Assembly: GCA_032718865.1 (NCBI GenBank)
Contig: JALUTQ010000005.1
Location: 2,170,001 to 2,234,000, forward strand
DNA: 64,000 bases
DNA from: Tilletia caries
Lineage: Eukaryota; Basidiomycota; Exobasidiomycetes; Tilletiales; Tilletiaceae
Reading direction: 5' to 3'
Below the pieces are notes generated by a model, which saw only the letters and a list, made by a program, of their open reading frames with translations, was not told where the DNA came from and searched no databases. The stretch's first letter is position 1; every line of letters starts with the position of its first letter. Positions 12,239 through 21,598 of the stretch are shown here, one piece after another. A program made the translations under genes and the position numbers.

Positions 12239-13862
12239 ATGTCTGTCGCCCACAGCAACGGACACGCGGACGCCAACGACAGCGTGGCCTCCTACGACGT
12301 CCTCATCATCGGCGCCGGCATCTCCGGCATCAACGCCGCGTACCGCCTCCAGGACTCCGCACCACACAAGAAGTTCGCCATCCTCGAGTCCACCGGCGAG
12401 ATCGGCGGCACATGGGCCCTCTTCAAGTACCCGGGAATCCGCTCCGACTCCGACCTGGCCACCTTCGGGTACGCCTTCAAGCCGTGGGAGGGCGCTGACA
12501 TAGCCGACGGCCAGGCCATTGTCGAGTACGTCAACAAGGTCGCTGACGACGCGGGCATCCGCAAGAAGACGCTGTTCAACCATCGGGTCACCGGTGCCGA
12601 TTTCAGCACGCCCGATCGCGAGTGGACTGTCACTGCCAGTGTGAACGGGACCGAGAAGAAGATCAAGGCTGAGTTTATCTTCCTGGCCACGGGGTACTAT
12701 GACTACAATGAGCCTCTTAAGGTCGACATTCCTGGCATTTCCAACTTCAAGGGCGACATCGTACACCCTCAGGTGAGTTTTTCCTCTTCTCCACGCCCCC
12801 CGCGCGTTCTACGCGCCGGGGTTTCACCTTCATCTCTTTATCCACGCATGCGCGTGAATCTAACAAGTGGGCTGACGCGCGATATCCCTTCTCTCATACT
12901 CTCTCTTGTAACAGTTCTGGGACCCCAAGAAGGTCAACTACGACAACAAGCGCGTCGTCATCATCGGCTCCGGCGCGACGGCCATCACCCTCCTGCCCTC
13001 GATGGCCCCGCGGACAAAGTCGATCACCATGCTCCAACGCTCGCCCTCGTACGTCATCGCCCTGCCCAAACACGACCCCTTCGCCCGAATCATGCGCTTC
13101 TTCCTGCCCTCCGCACTGGCGTTCGCCATCATCCGCTTCAAGAACATCTGCCGTATATACGCCTCGTACCACTTGTTCCGGCTGCTGCCCGCTTTTGCGC
13201 GCTGGTTCCTCCGCACCGAGACGAAGCGCGCGCTCAAGGGAGTTGTCGAAACGGACCCGCACTTCAAGCCGGCGTACAACCCCTGGGACCAACGGCTGTG
13301 CATCTGCCCGGACGGCGACTTCTTCACGGCCCTACGCGAGCGCAAAGCCAACATCGTCACCGCGCACATCGACCAAGTCGTCGAAGACGGCATCAAGCTC
13401 AAGGACGGTCGCAAGCTAGACGCGGACATGATCATCACCGCCACCGGCCTGAAGATCCAACTCGGTGGCGGCATGGTGCCGACGGTGGACGGTAAAGCGG
13501 TCAAGATGTCGGACAAGTACGTATGGAAGGGCTCGATGCTCGAGGACGTACCGAACCTGCTGCTCGCGATCGGGTATATCAACGCCTCCTGGACGCTCGG
13601 ATCCGACTGCACCGCGCTCTTCTTCTGCCGGATGCTGAAGGACATGGACAAGAAGCGCAAGACGCTCGTCGTGCCCAAGCCGAAGAACCGGGCCCAGCTG
13701 AGGGACAGGCCGTTGTTGGATCTGAACTCGACATACGTTAAGGCGGCGGCGAAGGATATGCCGAAGGCGGCGGATAAGGGGGTGTGGAGGATGAGGACGA
13801 ACTATTGGTATGATTGGTACCAGGCCAAGTACGGCTCGTACGATGGTCTTGTCTTCAAGTGA
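12239..13862 (+). CDS. Type I Baeyer-Villiger / flavin-containing monooxygenase (second of pair)
   Basis: Model: exons 12239-12772 and 12915-13862 (493 aa), one GT-AG intron of 142 nt. FAD-binding GAGISG is at residues 25-30. The block GEIGGTWALFKYPGIRSDSD is the form seen in EthA-like Baeyer-Villiger enzymes. The fingerprint FxGxxxHxxxW is present as FKGDIVHPQ plus FW, and the single intron falls inside this motif, between Gln and Phe. A second Rossmann motif GSGATA (VVIIGSGATAIT) binds NADPH, and ATGLK follows later. It is shorter than its upstream neighbour and not a close duplicate: intron number and the motif variants differ. The substrate is unknown. Confidence 0.9.
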
Positions 13863-14254
13863 TTTCTCCTTTCTCCTGAGTTGGAGGTGGGTCTCTGGCA
13901 GCTCGCGTCGGTCCCTCCTACCCTAACCCCACCTCTTATATCCTCATATGTCTCCCAGCCCAACGCGAACCTGCACGTTACTGCCACCCCGACAATACTT
14001 TCCTTCCTCTCCTTCGATGGGGCCTTCATCTTTTACCTTCCCTGGTCTCTCTTACGTTAAAGCCTCGCCCTTCATTTTTTTTTTTTTTTACTTTGTTTTC
14101 CTTGCTATCTTCTTCTCCCTTTGGCCCAGGCCCTCCTTGGATACACACGACATGTCTATAACTTTCATCTCTTTCTGATTCTTTTGATTTTTGGGGCAGC
14201 TGCACCCCGGAGGTGTCCCAACTGTGTGTGAGTGTGTGCGAGGGAGAGAGGTGC
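13863..14254. other. Convergent 3' region
   Basis: 392 bp between the convergent ends of the second monooxygenase and the TenA-like gene. A T-run lies at about 14077-14088. Nothing else is recognisable. Confidence 0.5.
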
Positions 14255-15251
14255 TCACATCGCACCCCTGCCCGCCTCCCAGAATCCCTTCTCGAGATGG
14301 ACGACCTGCCTCCAAACTCCCTGCACACGCGCCAGCACGTCCGAGTCCAGCCTGGTGATGTCCCCAGACCCACCATAGCCGTCGAGGAGGTCTCCGAGGA
14401 TTTCGACGAAGCTTGCGAATTCGGCGGAGGACCAGTTGTTGATGAGGAGTGTGAGGGCCTCCGATTGGGGTCGGGTGAAGGAGGTGGAGGTGGATTTGGC
14501 GCGGTTGGAGGCGGCTTGGGACCAGGCGCGGTAGTAGAGCTGCAGGGGGGTAAAGAGAATGGTCAGTTCCGGCATCTATGTAAAAAAAGAAGGAGGGGAC
14601 AAGAAAGAAAAATACTCAGAACGATCTCCATAGCCCACATGAGGGTGAGTTGCTCCAAGAAGGTGCCCGTATGCGCGACGCGGGACATGTAGTTCAGATA
14701 GGCGTCCGTCTCCGGTGCGAGCGGGTGGAACGGCAGCGCGGTTGTGCCTTGTTGCTGCTGGGTTCCGTCTGGGTTCGTGCTTGGGCGGGGTGGACCGACG
14801 GAGAGGTCGAAGCCTGCGTCGGCGGCTGTCTTTTCGAAGAACTTGGCTTCGCGGATTGCGTTCTGTGGATGGGAAGAGAGAGAGAGAGTCAGGTTCAGAG
14901 CGTAGAGAAACAGAGAGAGAGAGAGAGAGTAGTAGTAGTAGTAGTACGCACACTGATGGCATCACCCATGACCTCCACCGTCCGCATATACCTCCCACTC
15001 TCGTCCGCATTCGGCCCCAGATGGTGCGCGACCCCCGTAGGCGGCAAGGGAACGTTCGACAGCATGCTACCCATGAGCGGCAGGTATCCCCTGAGGATGT
15101 AGTGTCTGTCCTGTGCGAGCCATGCCTCGAGACGGTCCGGGTGGATGGTGCCGCGGTTGATGGAGGTGATGAAGGGGTGGGTTGTCGTTGCGCGGTCGGC
15201 CTCGGCGGGGCAGAGGGAGAGCAGGTGGTGGGTCAGCTTGGACTCGATCAT
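14255..15251 (-). CDS. TenA/THI-4-like (thiaminase II fold) protein
   Basis: Model on the minus strand: 15251-14952, 14862-14623 and 14539-14255 (274 aa). The first exon opens with short helices and the TenA landmark AWLAQDRHYILRGYLPLMGS. The second ends in LTLMWAMEI, and the third starts LYYRAW, which together rebuild the TenA signature W-A-x-E followed seven residues on by W. The fold is the heme-oxygenase-like bundle used by thiaminase II, which salvages thiamin pyrimidine. Many fungal homologues are uncharacterised, so the activity is inferred. The second intron needs a GTTCTG donor. An alternative GTATTT donor ten bases downstream breaks the family alignment. The gene is divergent from the SVIP-like gene across 223 bp. 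Confidence 0.8.
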
Positions 15252-15474
15252 TGTTGTCTATGTAAGTATGTATGTATGCTGAAGTTTGAGGACCATGCTG
15301 GGTCGCCTTTTTGTCGAATTCCACGCTCGGAGCCTTTCTGCGCGGATGAGCACGAGCCTGAGCCTTTCTCATCCTCATCCTCATCATCAGCCTCGAGCTC
15401 GTCGACCTCATCGCCACTATCAACGTCCGCTTACATACGATCGAGCGTTACTGTACATACATACCTCACCCGCG

Positions 15475-15901
15475 ATGGGATCCTGTCTCTCCCGCTCGAA
15501 GATCAACACCAAGACAGCCGGACAGGGCCAACGACTGGGCGGCACCAACCCACAACAACAACAACAACAACGCCCCCCACCCCCTCCCGCCTCTGCAGCA
15601 CCTACAGCCTCAAGACGAGCGCGCGACGCCTCAACCACAGAAGACCGCGAGCAGCGCGCCAAAGCGGCCGAAGAGCGCGCACGGGCGTTGGCCAGTCGGG
15701 GCGCGGGGGCGGGTACGGGCCCGACGGGGGGCAAGCTCAGTCGGCAGTTGGAGGCGCAGAGGAAGGGGGAGGGAGGGGAGGAGGAGGCCTTGCCGGAGAG
15801 GGTTGTCGTGAGTGTTATTCGTGATTCTTGGTTTCTGGATATGGACGGAGGGACTGATGTTTTCTTGTTTCTTTTTACCTTGGCTGCCACAGTGGGACTG
15901 A
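15475..15901 (+). CDS. Small SVIP-like protein with p97/Cdc48-binding VIM motif
   Basis: Model: exons 15475-15807 and 15893-15901 (113 aa). The last exon supplies only Trp-Asp and the stop. The N-terminus MGSC has Gly2 and Cys4, the classic pattern for N-myristoylation plus palmitoylation, and so for membrane anchoring. Residues 58-68 read REQRAKAAEER and match the VCP-interacting motif RX5AAX2R exactly, followed by ALASRG, as in animal SVIP, a small anchored inhibitor or adaptor of p97 in ER-associated degradation. A poly-Gln/poly-Pro stretch separates anchor and motif. The anchor-plus-VIM architecture is seen directly; the function is inferred. Without the tiny second exon the frame would run on into intron sequence, so the splice is likely but unproved. 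Confidence 0.72.
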
Positions 15902-16210
15902 AGAATGGGCCCCATTGCCGGCATCGACCAGCCCCTCGAACTCCCTGTCCCTGTCCCTCATCAGCTCCAGCTCAAGTCTCCCGCTTCCTTGTCCAGGATC
16001 TTGCCTTGCCTCCACCCCTTACTTGTTGTCGAAGTTCTGTCTCTGTATATAATTGAATCGCATGCATATATCCCTCTCCAGAACCGATACCAATTCGCTC
16101 AGAGAAAAAAACCCTTGTGCAAGAGAAGAAAAACATCTAGGAGGAAGATGACACGGCGGCGGCTGGTTGGAGAGAGGAAAGGAAAAGAGAGAGAGGGGAG
16201 AGAGACGCTG
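15902..16210. other. Convergent 3' region
   Basis: 309 bp between the ends of the SVIP-like gene (+) and the DUF4870-like gene (-). No gene seen. Confidence 0.5.
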
Positions 16211-17189
16211 TTACTCCTCGCCGACCCATTGCTCCGCCAAAGGTCCTACATGGGGCAAGTACGGCACTCGTGCGAGGGTCGGAGACGCATTCGCAGCATT
16301 CGACCTGAAAGACAAGAAAGAAGTCAGTTCCGGTGTAGCCTTCGGTCGGTGTGGCAGATATGGAGGAAGAAACTCACGCGCACACCCAGAACCAGCCCAA
16401 GAGCCCCATCCCGACAATCACACTAAGCGAATACCACCCCAACACACTCCTCAACACCCAAATCAGCAGCCAGCCACCCACGCCCAACATGCCAGCCTGA
16501 TACGCATGGAAGCGCGCCAGATCATTCGTCGTCTCCAAAATGAGCACGCACACGCTCGTCAGGGGAGGGAACGCGTACGCGAGCGCACAGGCGGAGGAGA
16601 GCGTCCAGGAGAAGGAGGTCGAGTAGGAGGCGTGCGCGTCGTCCATGTTTCGACGGAAGGTGAGCGGGTTGCCGAGGCCGCCTATGCTGGTTTGGGATGG
16701 ACCGGCTCCTGCTCCCCCGGCGCCTCCGCTGCTCCCGCCGTAGCCGCCGCCGTTGCCGAGGAGGGGAGATTGCGTACCGCTGCCCGAGTCGAACAGGACA
16801 GGATTTGACCTGTTGTTGTTGTTGTTTTGCCCAGGAGGCAGACGGACTCCCCCTCCTCCTCCTCCACCGCCGCTGCCGAAAGATTGCGACTGTGGTCCGA
16901 AATATCGACTGGGCGGTGGATTCTGTGCGCCAGATTGGTAGCTCTGCAGTTGATCTACCGCACTTCGAGCGCTCCCGCCTCCTGCTGCAGAGCCACCAAC
17001 ATGGTAGCCCCCGCTCGCGCCGCCGTCGTGGTCGTCATCTCCGTAGTCATCATCAGCGTCGTCCTCCTCGCGGCCGTACTGATGCATGTACTGCCGGGGT
17101 GCTTGTTGCGGTGCTGGTGCTGAGGAGGAAGCGGAAGAGGTGGGAGGTGGAGTCGGGCGGGAGTCGCCTAGGTAGTATGGGGATGCCAT
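16211..17189 (-). CDS. DUF4870/UPF0132-type membrane protein with disordered N-terminus
   Basis: Model on the minus strand: 17189-16378 and 16304-16211 (301 aa), one GT-AG intron. The first ~170 residues are Pro/Ser, Asp and Gly/Asn-rich and look disordered. The C-terminal part has three hydrophobic spans (ACALAYAFPPLTSVCVLILE, GMLGVGGWLLIWVLRSVLGW, LSVIVGMGLLGWFWV). The pattern ETTNDLARFHAYQ between spans one and two is the signature of the DUF4870 family (E-x-x-N-x-x-x-R-F-H-A-x-Q). The family is widespread and of unknown function. The second exon is a short soluble tail. Confidence 0.78.
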
Positions 17190-17614
17190 TTTTTCTTGCG
17201 CGTTTGCTGGTTCGTGAGGCGTGAGGAGCGAGTGAAGGAGGTTGCCAAGATGGATGATCGTCGTTCGATGCGAAGTCAGTCAGTGCGAAGACTGCGGACT
17301 GCGGAGGGACCCGTTCCGCCCCCCTCAAGCACACCACGTGGAGTCCGTGCCAAGCGTCAAACTCGCAGCACTTCAGTCGTTGCTAACGACCACCAAGTCC
17401 ACATGTCAAGGAAGCTCACTCGCATCTACTGACTGCTCATGAAGAACGTCCCATGCTCCGGTGAAGAAAGAACTGACGGGGGAACCAGCGGAAGAGTCCC
17501 GACCGCAGCTGGTGTCCTACATGCTGATCCATTCATTTCTCACAGTCTGCTCATCCCTCTCTCCCTCCCTCCCACCTTCCTTTCTCATTCTTCAGACACA
17601 GAACGCTCGGTCAT

Positions 17615-17808
17615 GTCGTCACGCGAACCTGACCATTTCTCTTCCAACCTGAGGACAAGGGGCAGCACCGATCAGGGAAAATATCCCCCCCCCCCGTACC
17701 TCTTCCCACGTCGTCACGCGGACCTGGCCATTTCCCTGCCAACTTGAGGACAAGAGTTAGCACCGATCAGGGAAAACACGACCCCCCCGCCCGCCCCTCT
17801 TCCCACAG
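17615..17808. repeat. Two direct copies of a 95-bp unit
   Basis: Copy 1 starts at 17615 and copy 2 at 17710. Both open with gtcgtcacgcg, run through a caccgatcagggaaaa block and a poly-C stretch, and end in ctcttcccac. They differ by scattered substitutions, mostly transitions, and small indels in the poly-C run. Confidence 0.85.
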
Positions 17809-17847
17809 TATCGGCATACCCATCCAAAGCTCCTCCACATCGAACGC

Positions 17848-18635
17848 CAGCTCCTGAGCAGACCGGGGAAACCCCCCTACGCAAAGTCGCAAAGTAAGCA
17901 GGAAGCTTCTCCCCGCCTTGCCGGGTTTGCTATCTGTCTTGGCTTACCTTAGTGCACCGCTCAGGACGGATGGAGCTCGATGATGGGCGAGTACATCGGG
18001 ACCGTGACCAACAGGTAGGCGCACGAGGCGAGGCGAGGACACCTAGCCGAAATCTCTTCGTGCGAACGGGATACGCACCTCGGCGTGGGGTGTAGCCGTC
18101 AGATCTCAGATGTCAGCAATGCTGCCTACCGGGGATTCTTTTTTTACAATTGGCGCTACGTTGGACAACCCTTGGCTCTGGGCTACGGCATCTCGGATAA
18201 TCGATCCTCGCTTTTTTTTTCTTCCCACACTTCACTTTGGTATGGAACGGTGTTGTGGAGGAGGGGTTCCCCTTGAGGCTTGGGGCGGTGGGACGTGCGA
18301 CCGGGCGTATGGACCCTCCACCGCCTGTCGGACAACCTCCACAGGACATGTTCCTCCCCGACTACTAGTGGTTAAACGGGTAGACCCATCGACCCCGCTT
18401 CATACCTTGGACTTCATCAGACTCAGTTCGGAAAGGGCTGAAGACAGGGGAGGCTGCATGTAAGGCTGACGTGATGAATTATGGGATTCGGGAGGCAGCT
18501 CGAGCCCATTGTCCTGAGCGGTGCAGTATGGGAAAGTAAGGCAAGACAAAATAGCGACCCCGGCAAGGCGGGGGGTATGTAGAAGCTCTCGGCTGACATT
18601 CAGTGGGTTCCCTACCCGCTCAGATATAGAAGCTG
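17848..18635. mobile_element. Fold-back (long inverted-repeat) element, possibly a MITE
   Basis: The arm at about 17848-17985 is repeated in inverted orientation at about 18494-18635. The best block pairs agcttctccccgccttgccg on the left with the reverse complement of cggcaaggcggggggtatgt on the right, continuing through gtgcaccgctcagga. An outer block (cagctcctgagcagaccggg) pairs with cccgctcagatatagaagctg more weakly. The interior is about 510 bp and has no transposase-like frame. No clear target-site duplication was found, so the class is undetermined; a non-autonomous DNA element is the simplest reading. Confidence 0.65.
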
Positions 18636-19183
18636 TCGTCCCAGGACCCATCCTAGATCTCATTCACCTCAATATGTACCACTCTCTAGCTCAGGGTAAA
18701 TAATAGATTCTTGACACCAAGTGCCAATCTATACTGTATCCACTATAGGCTGGGAAGTGGGAGCTGGCTCATCTATACCCGCTCCCGGCCCACGCCATGA
18801 AGAGGGTTTATCCTCAAGTACTTTGGAAGGGTGAAATTATGCCGATTCCTGATGTTTACTCCTGCCGCTCTCATGGCGAGTGGGCAGTGGCGATGGCACC
18901 ATTCTCGGGCTGGTTCTCAAGCTGGTACGAGCTTACGAGGCGAGGTCACGAACACGAGAGACAAGGCCTAGAACAGCAGAAGATCAGTATGGGCCGACGG
19001 TGGGGTTCGGCCTTTCGTCACTCCCCTCGGGCGAGAGGTCTCTTCGTGCGCGAGCCGTCTGTTCGAAGGCAGATGCCATTACCGTCCGCGCCCATTCTGC
19101 GAGTCGGGGACGGGAGAGACACTATACTGTCTGCTTCAGAAAAATCATGAGAGAGCTGTGCATTGTCTTCGAGCACATCAGAC

Positions 19184-19222
19184 GAGAGTCGAGAGTCGAG
19201 AGTCGAGAGTCGAGAGTCGAGA
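19184..19222. repeat. GAGTCGA heptamer tandem repeat
   Basis: About five head-to-tail copies of gagagtc. Simple-sequence repeat in the gene-poor region. Confidence 0.85.
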
Positions 19223-21598
19223 AGTTGCAGGTTAGGTGTCTCGGGTTTGCCATCCTGGGAACGGTGCATGGCGTCTCACGTGGCGAAATCATCAATGTTG
19301 ACGGAATGTTGACGCCACAAAAACATGGACTGGTCCAGTTCCGTATTTACGTAAGCACTAGCGCATTCCAGTTCCGGTATTTCTCATAACAAACAAACCA
19401 ACACGGGTCGTTGGGTCGTTCGGTGAGATGGGCACGAGTTTCTATCTCACCTCGCGACCTCGAGGTTCGACTTCGATGCCGCCTCACCGCGTCTCGGGGA
19501 AGGAGTGGAGTAGGCAGTTCCCGCTGTCGCTATCCACCGGCCTTGCCCCTTGCCTATTATGTGATGTTCTGTGACAGGAGGCCATGCTGACCCTAGCTCA
19601 TGGCATGATCCCTCTCGAGTCACGTTTCAGATTGGCTGCAATGGACACAAAGGCGATGGACGGGCCACTGCTATACTTACTTGAGGTCGGCCAGGTAAGG
19701 TATTTATGTATTTGATATTGGTGATCATGATCTTTGGGCAAGTTGCAGTGGAGGCTCTGAATTGGGCCTGAGCACAAGGCACAAAGTATGCTCAAGGTTT
19801 TCGCCGAAGCTGTCTGATCTACTCCACGCGTTGCCCACCCTTGTGACCTCCACGGTCCAGTGGTGCTCCATGCTCAGCGCCCAGTACTCGAGAGGCTAAG
19901 CCGGTCAGATCAACAAGCCTATGGACTGGTTCTTTGATGAGAGTCCTAGCTAGCTGGGATTCGAGTTGCGGGGACTGTGGGAGGTCGTCCTGCCTTCTCT
20001 CGTCCCCGGGCAAGGTAAAGAGGATATCGGGCCACCCCACTTCCGTCATACGAGATCGCTGAACGTAGCCGGTCTCCGCGCTCTAGGTAGCTAATCCTTG
20101 TTTCCTCAGATCTCAGACAGCCAGCCGTCGGTGCAGGCAGCAGGATTATGGATTTGGAAGGGCGAGCTGCAGCGGAGTTTCGGGACGTCTCAATTAGAGC
20201 ATAGAATGATCGGATCATTCGGGAAAACTCAAAACCGTTGTCCCACACTCCAACTGGTGCAGCTAGCGGACCGGAAAACAAGAGGAGCCTACTGCTTAAA
20301 ACATCTGAAACAGACCAGCTCATTTTATTGCTCGACCAACTTCGACTCCACGACGATCTGTGCTTCAACAAAGGGCAAAGACAGCACAGCATCAAGCATG
20401 GACCACCCCGAGCAAAGTGAAGGTTCTCCACCACCTGTGCTCAGCATGCTGGCTTGGCGTCGCAAGGACAATAAACCAGCGAGTTGCAGCGGAGGGGGGT
20501 CAACCCACGGTCCGCTTTCTCCCTTGGTTTCCGGACCCTTGAACATGCTACGTATCTTCTGGTCGAGCTGAGCTCCCTCACTACTACAGCGCGCACGAAA
20601 GGTGCTGAATACTGACTGATGTGTTGAACTCTCGGACTCAGAGACTGGCAACAGCCTTCGGAGCTATGCACAAAGATCGGCCATGTCTGTCTTGTCAATT
20701 TGGAACCTTGCTCGGCCAGCAGCATGGCACCCCGCCCCACTGCATTCCTGGGCACGAACAGCAAATCCGTGCGATCCGACACACCGCATTACATCGCCGG
20801 CAGCGTTCGTACTCTCCGCAGTCTACTTGGTGCAGCTTTCCTCAGATATTCTCTTTGTCATCCCAGATCTGCTGCAGCGCAGCAAACGCAGAGTCTTACC
20901 TGGCTTTGTTTGCGGTTTCTCCCTCAATGTTCGCACCGCTCGTCGCTCATCGTCCATCGGCCACCGCTACCACATCACTCTCTCTCACAAGGCAGAGGTA
21001 TCGCAAATAGTAGTCTGATCGAAGTTGTGAACCAAGTCCTCTTAAGGGCGAGCATGCTCATCTCGTTCTTCCTTTCTTCACCCCCTCCCGACCACTACTT
21101 CCCACCTCTACGACCGAGCTCCTTCTCTGGTCTCAACTGGATGTCTCGCAATTCCCAACAGGACCAATAACATCAAGAATCTTCCAACAGGTATCTCCAT
21201 TCTCGCGCTTAGGCATTTCCCTATCTTCGTGCGTCCGCGACTACCTTGCGGCTCGCACACCGGCCAACACATTCGAGACTTTCTCTCCCTGCCGCAGTCT
21301 CACATTCCAACAGACAAAGGCCCACGAAGCACGGACAAGCTAGCATTATACCCACTCGACAGAATCTCTCAAGACTTCGCTAGCTCAGGCACGGTCGGCA
21401 GTAGTACCATTCCCCCAATTGCACTTCAGCTTCGCTCCTTCATCGCAGTGTTGGACCAGCTTCAGCAAAGGGAGCGTCACCACATCTACTAGCGTCCGTC
21501 GCAGCTTCACTAGCGACTGTGATCTTCTCAGAAGAACTTCTACATCCTCGGCGTCATTCAACATTCAAAACTTTGGGAATTCCAAGCGTCGTCACAAT

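Larger units (their letters stand above)
17190..21598. other. Gene-poor region with repeat-derived sequence
   Basis: 4.4 kb with only short, unspliced and unrecognisable frames. Repeats inside are listed separately: a 95-bp direct repeat, a fold-back element and a GAGTCGA tandem. The pattern acgaggcgagg followed by a ctcttcgtgcg block occurs twice, near 18017-18065 and near 18933-19050, which suggests more decayed repeat copies. The final ~800 bp (about 20.8-21.6 kb) is pyrimidine-rich and is the likely promoter and 5' UTR of the MADS-box gene. Confidence 0.5.

Noticed and set aside
14715..15824. 369-codon plus-strand frame across the TenA-like gene and the SVIP-like exon
   Set aside because: Lies antisense to a gene with clear TenA motifs and runs through its introns; low-complexity translation.
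19946..20651. Two medium minus-strand frames in the gene-poor region
   Set aside because: No domain, no splice-linked continuation, composition unlike neighbouring genes. Might be decayed repeat sequence but cannot be supported.
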